This document shows, piece by piece, positions 15,673 through 23,615 of a stretch of 34,156 bases of DNA. The position numbers and the translations under genes are program-made. Under the pieces are notes generated by a model. That model did not search any database, was not told the origin of the DNA, and worked only from the letters and a program-made list of their open reading frames with translations. This stretch comes from Clostridium peptidivorans (lineage in GTDB: Bacteria > Bacillota > Clostridia > Clostridiales > Clostridiaceae): positions 1 to 34,156 of the forward strand of contig NZ_OAOD01000026.1 in the NCBI RefSeq assembly GCF_900205925.1, given 5' to 3'. The first letter of the stretch is position 1. Each line of letters begins with the position of its first letter.

Positions 15673-16422
15673 TTAAAGCATATTTTTTTTCTTTGCTAGG
15701 TTCACCAAAGCTCTAACTGCTATCTTAATAATTTTCTTTTCAACTTCATTATAAAGCTTATCCTTTTCCTCTAGGGTAAGCTGATTTTTTTGAAGTATGT
15801 TAGAATCAGTACCTACTATAGCACCAACCTTAAACCCTCTTTTAGAGCCTACAATAAATGCTGTAGCACACTCCATTTCAGATACTGCAACATCAGTATT
15901 TGATAACTTTTCATTTAATTCAGTGTCTTGCATATAATAAGCATCTCTTGTAAGGCTTGTGCCCATAAAAACTTCTTCCTTTAATTCCTTAGCTGCTTCT
16001 CTAAGGGCTAATGTCACATCAAAGTTTGCAATTGCAGGATATATTTCTGGAAGATACACCTTACTTGTTCCTTCAGCTCTTACAGCTGCATTTATTATAA
16101 CAGAGCTTCCTATTTTTAGATCTTCTCTTCTTCCTCCAGCAGAGCCTACCCTAATAAAAGTATGACATCCAAGCTTTGCAAGTTCTTCCATTGCAATTGC
16201 CGTTGAAGGTCCACCTATACCTGTAGAACATACAGTAAGTCTTACTCCATCCTTTTCTCCTGTATAAACTACATATTCCCTGTTTTCTGCTATCTTTTCC
16301 ATGGTATCAAAGGTTTCTGCAATTCTCTTTGCTCTACCAGGATCTCCTGGAATTAATACATAAGGTGCCACGTCTCCTTCTTTACATCTTATATGCTTTT
16401 GCATTGTTATATCGTAACTCAT
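15673..16422 (-). CDS. Nucleoside phosphorylase (uridine phosphorylase-like)
   Basis: A 249-residue enzyme of the hexameric PNP/UDP family, which splits nucleosides with phosphate to free base and ribose 1-phosphate. Family features: VLIPGDPGRAKRIAE near the N-terminus (phosphate loop), STGIGGPSTAIAMEEL, RVGSAGG (phosphate/ribose site) and SEMECATAF with the ribose-binding Met-Glu. Full length. It is the last gene of the Pot-like transporter/adenine deaminase operon, 3 bp after ade. That company suggests it may act on purine nucleosides, although sequence alone resembles uridine phosphorylase. Confidence 0.9.
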   Translation of the reverse strand: MSYDITMQKHIRCKEGDVAPYVLIPGDPGRAKRIAETFDTMEKIAENREYVVYTGEKDGVRLTVCSTGIGGPSTAIAMEELAKLGCHTFIRVGSAGGRREDLKIGSSVIINAAVRAEGTSKVYLPEIYPAIANFDVTLALREAAKELKEEVFMGTSLTRDAYYMQDTELNEKLSNTDVAVSEMECATAFIVGSKRGFKVGAIVGTDSNILQKNQLTLEEKDKLYNEVEKKIIKIAVRALVNLAKKKNML

Positions 16423-16425
16423 ATA

Positions 16426-18135
16426 TTATCCCTCCACTATTAAGTTTACTATTTTTCCTTCCTTAACCTTTACAAGCCCCTTATCTGTTATTTTAAGTTC
16501 AGGACTTACAGGAAGTGAATTTGTACTTAAGGACATTACAGGATTGTAATGATTGTATCCTAAACCTTTCATAGCCTCTTTTACCTTTGAAAGTTGAAAA
16601 CCTACTTCCTCTACTGATTTCTCTGAAAGTATTCCTGCCACATTAAGCTTCACACTTGCTAAAATGCTTTCATTTTCACAGGCACAGTATCCACCTTGGT
16701 TTTCTATAACAAAGTTTGCAGCACATACTATGTCCTTTTTACTTTTTCCTACGGCAAGTAAGTTGTGATGGTCATGGGCATAAGTAGTTGCAACTGCTCC
16801 CCTTTTAATGGTATCTCCCGAAGCTAAGGCTAAGGTTACATTTCCCGTTCCCTTATGTCTCTCAAAAACACCTATAAGAGAATAGGGTGAACTTTCCCAA
16901 TCTATATATCCATTTACCACATTTAAATAATCAAATATTTCCTCTGTAAAAGTACTCCCATTTTTTACATTTATAATTCTGCACTTAACTTTTCCAGTTT
17001 GTATATTTGCCTTTAGTTTTAAATCTTCTTCACTTATCTTTGAAAGCTTAATACTGTTATAAAAGTCATCTGGAAATCCGTTTTTTGAAGGTGTATATTC
17101 ATACCTTTTGCCTTCTTCATAAACACATTTTCCATCCTTATATACTGAACTAATTTTAAATTCCTCTACATCATCTAATATTATAAAATCTGCTATTTTG
17201 CCTGGTGCTATAGCTCCTCTATCCTTTAAATCCATCCTTAAAGCTGGATTTAATGTTCCAAAAGTTATTGCTCTTTCAGGCTTCATGCCCAGCTTAATTG
17301 CCTTTTTAATTATGTTATTTAGGTGACCCTCATTTATAAAGTTATCTGCCATTACATCATCTGTTACAAAACAAAAATTATTATAAATATCATTTTCTTC
17401 AATGAACTTTATGTTTTCAGGAGTTAAGGATTTTTCTTGAACTTCTACAAACATTCCATTTAAAAATCTATCTTCCATGGTTTCTGGAGTATGCTGAGTA
17501 TGATCTGAATCTACACCATTAAATATAAACTTATATAAATCTTCTCCTGTAATCCTTGGGCAGTGTCCTTCTATAATAAGCTTTGGATAATTCTTTTTTA
17601 TGTAACTTAAGAATTTATTTATCTTACTTTCTGGATTTTTAATTACTTCCACATAATTCATAACTTCCCCAAGGCATATTACCTTAGGATTTTTTATAAG
17701 CTCTTCAAATTCATCTATGCCTATCTCCGCTCCTGAGGTTTCTAATTCTGTTGAAGGAACAGAACTTGGAATCCCATAAAAAATATCAGCAATGCAGTTT
17801 TCATCCCTTTTTATCATTTCCTTTATTCCAGAAATTCCAAATACATTAGCTATTTCATGAGGTTCTGCAACTACTGTAGTCACGCCATTTCTAATAAGCT
17901 CGTGTGAAAAAGCTTCAGGTGTTACCATGGAGCTTTCTATGTGAAGATGTATATCTATTAGGGAAGGAATTAAGAACCTTCCTTCCCCTTCTATAACACT
18001 TTCGGCACTTATATCTTTTAAATCCTTTAAAGTTGTATATAAAAACCTTCCGTCCTTTATAACAACTGAAGACTTTATAAACTTTTTTGAATATACATTA
18101 AACACTTGTATATCTTTTATTATCAAATCCATCAT
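16426..18135 (-). CDS. ade: Adenine deaminase
   Basis: A 569-residue amidohydrolase-superfamily enzyme that converts adenine to hypoxanthine and ammonia in purine salvage. The metal-binding HLHIESS motif (His63, His65) is followed by VVAEPHEIANVFG, IEGHCPRITG, SDHTQHTPE and FVTDDV, all typical of AdeC/Ade. The C-terminal ade-specific domain includes TYAHDHHNLLAVG and NQGGYCACENESILA. Length fits the family. MMDL gives two adjacent ATGs; the first is annotated. It lies 14 bp after the substrate-binding protein gene and 3 bp before the phosphorylase gene. Confidence 0.96.
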   Translation of the reverse strand: MMDLIIKDIQVFNVYSKKFIKSSVVIKDGRFLYTTLKDLKDISAESVIEGEGRFLIPSLIDIHLHIESSMVTPEAFSHELIRNGVTTVVAEPHEIANVFGISGIKEMIKRDENCIADIFYGIPSSVPSTELETSGAEIGIDEFEELIKNPKVICLGEVMNYVEVIKNPESKINKFLSYIKKNYPKLIIEGHCPRITGEDLYKFIFNGVDSDHTQHTPETMEDRFLNGMFVEVQEKSLTPENIKFIEENDIYNNFCFVTDDVMADNFINEGHLNNIIKKAIKLGMKPERAITFGTLNPALRMDLKDRGAIAPGKIADFIILDDVEEFKISSVYKDGKCVYEEGKRYEYTPSKNGFPDDFYNSIKLSKISEEDLKLKANIQTGKVKCRIINVKNGSTFTEEIFDYLNVVNGYIDWESSPYSLIGVFERHKGTGNVTLALASGDTIKRGAVATTYAHDHHNLLAVGKSKKDIVCAANFVIENQGGYCACENESILASVKLNVAGILSEKSVEEVGFQLSKVKEAMKGLGYNHYNPVMSLSTNSLPVSPELKITDKGLVKVKEGKIVNLIVEG

Positions 18136-18149
18136 ATATTTAACCCTTC

Positions 18150-19214
18150 TTATTTTCCTGAGGATATTTCTTTATTCCAAGTATCTACCCATTGTTTATT
18201 TACACCATTTACGTATTCCCAATCCACAGGTTTTAATTTTTTAATCATTTCTTCTCCATAGGTTTGACCCTTAGCTTCTTCTGCAGTTAATTTTACATTT
18301 TTATTTGATGGTGCTTCTACTTTAGCTTTACCAGTTGCAGTTTGAACTTCTTCACTTAATGCAAAATCTATAAACTTTTCAGCAAGCTCTTTATTCTTTG
18401 TTCCTTTAACTATATTTATTGTATTAAGTCCTACATAACTTCCTTCCACTGGAGTTACAAATTTAGCCTGTGGACATGCTTTTAATATATTTCCATAAGC
18501 AAAATCTTGAATAACTGCTACAGCTATTTCCCCTTGATTAAACATGTTTGCAAGTTCTGAGGATTTTCCATAGTATTTAACAACGCTTGGTGCAAGCTGC
18601 TTCATTTTATCAAAAGCTTTAGTTTCATTTCCCTTTATATCTACTCCAGCCTGCTGCCCTGCTACCATCATCATAAGTGGTCCTGCAGTTACTGTTATAT
18701 CTGGAATTGCAATTTTTCCTTTAAGCTCTGGTTTCCAAAGATCTTCCCAAGATGTTATAGGAGTTTTAATAACTTCTGGATCATATACTATCCCAAGACT
18801 ATTTATAGTGTATGCTGGTCCATATCCTTCTCCCTGAGGAGCTTTTGCTAAATCATATAAATTATTTAAGTTTGGAACATTTTCTGTATTTATCTTTTCA
18901 AATAATCCTTCTTTTATTCCTTGCATGGAATATAAATCTGCAAGATAAATTAAGTCAATTCCTTCTTTCTTTTGCTTAAGTTTTGTAAGTCTCTCTCCGT
19001 TATTACCTTTTTCTAAAACTATTTTACAATTGTATTTCTTTTCAAAGGGCTCATATATATTTTTCTTTAATAAGTCCTCATTAAATCCCCAAGTGGAAAT
19101 TGTTAAGGTCTTTGGTTCTTCCTTTGTATTTGTTGAAGTTTCTTTGGATCCACAGCCTGCTAAAAGTGTGGTTGCAGTAAGTACTGATGCAAGTAAAATG
19201 CTTAATTTTTTCAT
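18150..19214 (-). CDS. ABC transporter substrate-binding lipoprotein (PotD-like)
   Basis: A 354-residue exported lipoprotein. The signal peptide ends in the lipobox LLAGC, with Cys about residue 21 as the lipid-modified N-terminus. The mature part has the extracellular solute-binding family 1 fold seen in PotD and related proteins (LTISTWGFNEDLL, PAYTINSLGIVYDPE, ITSWEDLWKPELKGKI). It captures substrate for the permeases encoded upstream. PotD relatives bind polyamines, but position next to adenine deaminase and a nucleoside phosphorylase makes a purine base or nucleoside possible. Specificity is unresolved. Confidence 0.9.
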   Translation of the reverse strand: MKKLSILLASVLTATTLLAGCGSKETSTNTKEEPKTLTISTWGFNEDLLKKNIYEPFEKKYNCKIVLEKGNNGERLTKLKQKKEGIDLIYLADLYSMQGIKEGLFEKINTENVPNLNNLYDLAKAPQGEGYGPAYTINSLGIVYDPEVIKTPITSWEDLWKPELKGKIAIPDITVTAGPLMMMVAGQQAGVDIKGNETKAFDKMKQLAPSVVKYYGKSSELANMFNQGEIAVAVIQDFAYGNILKACPQAKFVTPVEGSYVGLNTINIVKGTKNKELAEKFIDFALSEEVQTATGKAKVEAPSNKNVKLTAEEAKGQTYGEEMIKKLKPVDWEYVNGVNKQWVDTWNKEISSGK

Positions 19215-19227
19215 TGATATTTCCCCC

Positions 19228-20274
19228 TTAAACTAATATTAATTTATCTTTATTAAATTTAATATTTACCTTTTCACCATTTTTAAAGTTATTTTCAAAA
19301 CTTGTATTTACTATAAAATCACCAAGCTTAGTGCTTACTATATACTGAATTTGCTTTCCAAGAAATGTACTTATTCCAACAATTCCTTCTAGGGTATTTT
19401 CTAAATTTTCTCCATTAAATCTTTCAATTATTATATCTTCTGGTCTTATGGTTCCTTTTACATCTAACCCCTTTGTATAGTTTGTTTTGAATACAGTGTC
19501 ATCCTTTGCTTTATAAACTCCTTGTCCATCTTCTTTATTTATAAGCTTTAAATCTATAAAGTTTTCAAATCCCACAAACTTTGCAGTAAATTCAGTTAAT
19601 GGATTGTTATATATGTTAACTGGATTATCTAACTGCTCAATTATGCCACCATTCATTACAGCAACTTTATCTGAAATAGAAAAACATTCTTCTTGGTCAT
19701 GAGTTACATATATTGCAGTAATGCCAAGTCTTTGCTGAATTTTTCTTATTTCAACTCTCATTTTCACTCTGAGTTTTGCATCTAAATTACTTAAAGGTTC
19801 ATCAAAGAGTAATAATCCTGGTCTTATAACTAGTGCCCTAGCAAGTGCAACTCTTTGTTTTTGTCCTCCTGAAAGTTCATCTGGAAATCTCTTTTCAAAT
19901 CCTTTAAGATCTACTACTTCAAGCATTTCCATAACTCTTTTATTTATTTCTGAATTATCCATTTTTCTAAGCTTTAATCCAAATGCTACGTTATCAAATA
20001 TACTTAAGTGTGGAAATAACGCATAGTTTTGAAATACGTATCCAAAGTTTCTTTTATGCACAGGAACTTTAGTATAATCCTCACCATCGAATATAAATTG
20101 CCCTTCCTTACTATTTAAAAAGCCTTGAACAAGTCTCAAAGTTGTTGTTTTTCCGCATCCGCTTGGTCCTAAAAGAGAGACAAGTTCTCCTTTTTCCACT
20201 TGGAAATTAAAGTTTTTAAGTATCATGTTATCGCCATAACCTGCAGTTATATTTCTTAATTCAAGTAATGCCAT
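19228..20274 (-). CDS. ABC transporter ATP-binding protein (PotA-like)
   Basis: A 348-residue ATPase of the importer. Walker A GPSGCGKT (residues 36-43), Q-loop VFQNYALFPHLS, signature LSGGQKQR, Walker B LLLFDEPLSNLD and switch histidine in VTHDQEE. A C-terminal TOBE-type regulatory domain (about 240-348, with GTIRPEDI) is present, as in PotA and other CUT1/MalK-like ATPases. It is the third gene of the operon, 12 bp after a permease gene and 13 bp before the binding-protein gene. Confidence 0.94.
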   Translation of the reverse strand: MALLELRNITAGYGDNMILKNFNFQVEKGELVSLLGPSGCGKTTTLRLVQGFLNSKEGQFIFDGEDYTKVPVHKRNFGYVFQNYALFPHLSIFDNVAFGLKLRKMDNSEINKRVMEMLEVVDLKGFEKRFPDELSGGQKQRVALARALVIRPGLLLFDEPLSNLDAKLRVKMRVEIRKIQQRLGITAIYVTHDQEECFSISDKVAVMNGGIIEQLDNPVNIYNNPLTEFTAKFVGFENFIDLKLINKEDGQGVYKAKDDTVFKTNYTKGLDVKGTIRPEDIIIERFNGENLENTLEGIVGISTFLGKQIQYIVSTKLGDFIVNTSFENNFKNGEKVNIKFNKDKLILV

Positions 20275-20286
20275 ATCTTATCACTC

Positions 20287-21069
20287 CTATTTAGCAAAAT
20301 AACTTAATCCTAAAGTCTTTTCTACAATTACCATTAAAACTATTGTAAATACCATAAGCACAACAGATAATGCTGCAATGGTTGGATCATAATTGTACTC
20401 TACATAACTTAACATTTGTATAGGTAATGTACTTACCCCTGGCCCTGATAAAAATACCGAAAGAGGTACATTATTAAAGGAATTTATAAAAGCAAGTATA
20501 AATGCTGCTATTACCCCTGATTTAATATTGGGAAGTACTACCTTAAAAAATGTCTTTCCTTTACTTAGTCCTAAACTCATAGCTGCTTCCTCTATGGAAT
20601 AATCAAAATTACTAAGACTTGAGGAAACAACCCTTATAGCATAGGGAAAAAGTATTATAGCATGTCCAATAAACAAACTTAAATAAACCGGGAAATCATT
20701 TTCTACCATTAAAAATTTTAATAATGCAAAACCTAAAACTATACCTGGTATAAGTACAGGAGATACAAATATTCCATTGAGAACATTTTTACCCTTAAAG
20801 TTATATCTATTTATAGCATAAGCTGCTGGAATTCCCATAATAAGTGCTACCATAGTAGCTAAAAAAGCAATTCCCAAACTAATTTTTAAAGTTTCCATAA
20901 ACATTTCTACATTTAATATGTTTTCAAACCACTTAAGAGAAAACCCCTTTGGAGGAAAAGTTAAGAAATTTTCACTGCTAAAAGAAGCTCCAATTATTAT
21001 AAGCAGTGGTCCTAGTAAGAAAATATATACCATTAAAGTGAATATCACCAAAAATTTATTCTTTTTCAT
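20287..21069 (-). CDS. ABC transporter permease (PotC-like)
   Basis: A 260-residue inner-membrane subunit with about six transmembrane helices (first at about residues 8-30, last at about 230-250). The ATPase-coupling EAA loop reads EEAAMSLGLSKGKTFFKVVLPNIKSG. Pairs with the upstream PotB-like permease to form the channel. Six-bp spacing from the preceding gene indicates translational linkage. Confidence 0.92.
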   Translation of the reverse strand: MKKNKFLVIFTLMVYIFLLGPLLIIIGASFSSENFLTFPPKGFSLKWFENILNVEMFMETLKISLGIAFLATMVALIMGIPAAYAINRYNFKGKNVLNGIFVSPVLIPGIVLGFALLKFLMVENDFPVYLSLFIGHAIILFPYAIRVVSSSLSNFDYSIEEAAMSLGLSKGKTFFKVVLPNIKSGVIAAFILAFINSFNNVPLSVFLSGPGVSTLPIQMLSYVEYNYDPTIAALSVVLMVFTIVLMVIVEKTLGLSYFAK

Positions 21070-21075
21070 CTTTAC

Positions 21076-21900
21076 CTATCCCCTTTTATTTAAAATTTTA
21101 GCTCCTCTATTCATAATGGAAGTAACTATAATTGTTGTAATTATCATTATAACTGCAACAACAGATGCACTATTCCAATCAGATAAAGTCATTGCATTTT
21201 GATATATCATTGTAGCTAAAACTCTCGTCTTAGTTCCTCCTAAAAGCTGTGGAGTAGTGTATGCAGTAAGACATCCTGTAAATACAAGTACACTTCCTGT
21301 CATAAGCCCTGGCACGCTTAATGGAAATACTACTTTTAAAAATGCCTTAAACTTTGAAGCTCCAAGACTTTCTGCTGCAAGCATATAATCTTCTGTTATA
21401 TTTTCCATTACCCCTACAAGAGAAAGTATCATTAAAGGTAGGAACAATTGTACAAATCCTACTACAATAGAAAATTCATTATATAACATACTAAGTGGAC
21501 TATTGATTAAATTGAGATTTAGAAGAATTGAATTTAAAAGTCCCTTTTTACCAAGTATTACAATCCAGCAAAAGGAACGAACAACTGGAGATGTAAGCAT
21601 AGGAAACACTGCCAACGATATGTATAACCCTCTTCTTTTATCACCTATTTTAGATATGTAATATGCTGTAGGCAATCCTAAAATTGCACATATTATAGTA
21701 CTTATTAAACTTAATTTTATAGTTCTTATAAATACATCTTGAAAAAAAGAGTCCTTAAGTATTTTAGTATAGGCTCCTATAGATAATGCTCCTTCAATTT
21801 GAAATGTGGAAATACATATCTTAAGCACTGGAATTATAGCAAATAAACTTAAAAATATTGCAGCAGGTATCATTAAATAAAATCCAGTTCTCCTTTTCAT
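21076..21900 (-). CDS. ABC transporter permease (PotB-like)
   Basis: A 274-residue membrane subunit, first gene of the six-gene operon, with about six transmembrane helices. Its coupling loop reads LAAESLGASKFKAFLKVVFPLSVPG. I place the start at the ATG 21900-21898, since AGGGGG lies 8 bp upstream. A GTG three codons earlier (21909) would overlap that RBS. Upstream is a palindrome-containing intergenic region shared with the divergent hydrolase gene. Confidence 0.92.
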   Translation of the reverse strand: MKRRTGFYLMIPAAIFLSLFAIIPVLKICISTFQIEGALSIGAYTKILKDSFFQDVFIRTIKLSLISTIICAILGLPTAYYISKIGDKRRGLYISLAVFPMLTSPVVRSFCWIVILGKKGLLNSILLNLNLINSPLSMLYNEFSIVVGFVQLFLPLMILSLVGVMENITEDYMLAAESLGASKFKAFLKVVFPLSVPGLMTGSVLVFTGCLTAYTTPQLLGGTKTRVLATMIYQNAMTLSDWNSASVVAVIMIITTIIVTSIMNRGAKILNKRG

Positions 21901-21964
21901 ATTTGTCACCCCCTAAAATTTACATATTCATTGCGATAATTTTCATTTTATAACTGCCTATAAA

Positions 21965-22012
21965 TCGTATTAATACGAACTAAACATTTAATATTTAAAT
22001 TATTATTCGTAT
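21965..22012. promoter_or_regulatory. Palindromic operator candidate between the Pot/ade operon and the MBL gene
   Basis: TCGTATTAATACGA (21965-21978) is a perfect 14-bp palindrome. Its right half ATACGAA (21973-21979) recurs inverted as TTCGTAT (22006-22012). The CGAA/TTCG half-sites lie about 70-110 bp upstream of the PotB-like start, a usual place for a repressor or activator site. They recall PurBox-type sites but do not match that consensus well. Confidence 0.5.
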
Positions 22013-22113
22013 TTAACAAGATAATAATATCTCACTTTAGAAGTATAGTCAATAGTTTATAAATAATAAATCGTGGTATAATAATATGTATTACTTAGTA
22101 TGGAGGTGCTTTC

Positions 22114-22824
22114 ATGCAAACATTAAGTTTTTTAGGAAGAGGATCTGCTTTTAATACAGAAGAGGGAAATTCTTCAGCTTATATAAAACATAACGATAAA
22201 CTTCTATTAATAGATTGTGGAGAAAGTATATTTGAAAGGATTAAAAGAAAGAAACTTTTAGAAACTTGCAAAGATATAACTATACTAATTACTCATTTAC
22301 ATTCCGATCATGTAGGAAGTCTTAGCAGCCTTATTTTTTACTGCTATTACATGTTAAATAAAAAGGTTTCAATAATATACCCTTCCCCTTACGCATTAAA
22401 ATCCCTTTTTAGCATAATGAATAACAAGGAAAATATGTTTAACTTGATAGAAAGCAATGAAAATGTTCGTATTTCTTTAGGAGATATAGAAGTTATGCCC
22501 GTTAAGGTTTCTCATTCCAAAGAAATGGACTGCTATGGTTATTTTATATATTATAATAATAAGACAATTTACTATAGTGGGGATTCTAATAATATTGAAG
22601 AAAACACATTAAGTCTCTTTAAGAACGGAAAAATTGATGAGCTTTATCAAGATACCTGCTACCCTGATTATAAAGGAAGTGGCCATTTATCCATTAGCAA
22701 ACTTTCTAATTTAATCCCTGAAGATCTAAGAGAAAAAGTTTATTGTATACATATTGACGGGAATGAATTAATTGAATCGGCAACAGATCTTGGATTTAAT
22801 ATAGTAGCAGTTAATAATTTATAG
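22114..22824 (+). CDS. Metallo-beta-lactamase-fold hydrolase (RNase Z-like)
   Basis: A 236-residue cytoplasmic protein of the MBL superfamily. It has the zinc motif THLHSDHVG (His61, His63, Asp65, His66), a further metal His in VSHSKEMD, the bridging Asp in YYSGDSN and a C-terminal IHIDG. The start FLGRGSAFNTEEGNSSAYI resembles RNase Z/phosphodiesterase-type members, but it is shorter than full RNase Z (about 300 residues), so tRNA 3'-processing should not be assumed. A strong RBS (GGAGGTG) precedes the ATG; TATAAT at 22077-22082 may be the -10. It stops just before the hairpin-rich region. Confidence 0.88.
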   Translation: MQTLSFLGRGSAFNTEEGNSSAYIKHNDKLLLIDCGESIFERIKRKKLLETCKDITILITHLHSDHVGSLSSLIFYCYYMLNKKVSIIYPSPYALKSLFSIMNNKENMFNLIESNENVRISLGDIEVMPVKVSHSKEMDCYGYFIYYNNKTIYYSGDSNNIEENTLSLFKNGKIDELYQDTCYPDYKGSGHLSISKLSNLIPEDLREKVYCIHIDGNELIESATDLGFNIVAVNNL

Positions 22825-22836
22825 TCATCATAAAAA

Positions 22837-23175
22837 GAAATGGCGACATTTTGAATATTGAATCTATCATATGGGATTTGCATCTAGGAAAGCGTTCATT
22901 TCGCAAAAAAGGTCTAATATTTCTGCCCTTAAAATATCTAAACCTTCTAAACTCGCTTTGCTCAAACAATAGAAGGTTCTTAACGATATTTTAATTTCAG
23001 AAATAAAGACCTTTTAGTGCTTACTCAATGCTTTCTACAATGTAAATCCCATATGATTATTCAATATTCAAAATATTACTCAGGTTTACTGCCTGAAAGA
23101 AGAAATTTCCCTTTGGCGAAATTTCCTTTTAATAAATTGATACTTAGCAAAGGGCTGGTAAGCCCGCAAAACGAT
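22837..23175 (-). ncRNA. Candidate structured RNA or hairpin element, copy 1 (minus orientation)
   Basis: On the minus strand: a GGGCT..AGCCC hairpin (plus 23152-23165), a GAAATTTC..GAAATTTC hairpin (23102-23125), then a rod-like hairpin of 225 nt (22849-23073). Its outer stem pairs TTTTGAATATTGAAT (22849-22863) with ATTCAATATTCAAAA (23059-23073), and ATCATATGGGATTT (22866-22879) with AAATCCCATATGAT (23044-23057). Internal stems include AAAGGTC/GACCTTT and AACCTTCTA/TAGAAGGTT around a TTGAGC..GCGAG loop. The unit is homologous to copy 2 with paired changes. No ORF. RNA versus DNA element is undecided; not matched to a known family by eye. Confidence 0.55.
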
Positions 23176-23264
23176 AGGTTGTAAAATGTTATCCATTCAA
23201 ATTTTTATTAAGAGCCTTTCAGCATGCCAAATTAAACTTTTATATTCATTTCTTATAAGTTCTT

Positions 23265-23615
23265 GTGACCTCCAGGGCTGCCGCCCTAAAAGATTTTTAT
23301 GTACCAAGTCGTAAAATATTTTAGAAATTCAGCTCACTGAATTTCCTCCTTTAGCAGGTATATGTGATATTTTCAATGTTGAATATACAGTATGAGATTT
23401 GCATTGTAGAAAGCATTGAACAAGCATTAGAAGCTCTTTATTTCTGGCTTTAAAGCACCGTTAAGAATTTTCTACTGTCTGAGCGGCAGCGAGTTTAGAA
23501 AATTTAGGTGGTTTAAAATCAGAAATATTAGAGCTTCCTTGCGCAGTGAACCGCTTTCCTAAATGCAAATCTCATACTGTAGGTTCAACATTACTTTAAA
23601 ATGTCGCACTATTTC
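23265..23615 (+). ncRNA. Candidate structured RNA or hairpin element, copy 2 (plus orientation)
   Basis: Same order as copy 1: AGGGC..GCCCT hairpin (23274-23287), GAAATTCAG..CTGAATTTC hairpin (23324-23345), then a 218-nt rod (23375-23592). Outer stem: AATGTTGAA (23375-23383) with TTCAACATT (23584-23592), and TACAGTATGAGATTTGCAT (23386-23404) with ATGCAAATCTCATACTGTA (23563-23581). Internal stems: GAAGCTC/GAGCTTC, TATTTCTG/CAGAAATA, AATTTTCTA/TAGAAAATT, with apical loop CTGAGCGGCAGCGAG. The far end AAAATGTCGCACTATTTC (23598-23615) abuts the helicase stop codon and mirrors GAAATGGCGACATTTT at 22837-22852. Confidence 0.55.

Larger units (their letters stand above)
22837..23615. repeat. Large imperfect inverted repeat filling the MBL-helicase intergenic region
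   Basis: The whole 790-bp gap between the convergent MBL and helicase genes is an inverted duplication: copy 1 (22837-23175) on minus and copy 2 (23265-23615) on plus, with about 90 bp of unpaired AT-rich spacer between the 5' ends. The outer ends share GCGACATTTT. The gap carries no credible protein gene. Confidence 0.75.

Noticed and set aside
21910..22113. Purine riboswitch ahead of the importer/adenine deaminase operon
   Set aside because: None of the conserved purine aptamer core was found on the minus strand; only palindromic half-sites are present.
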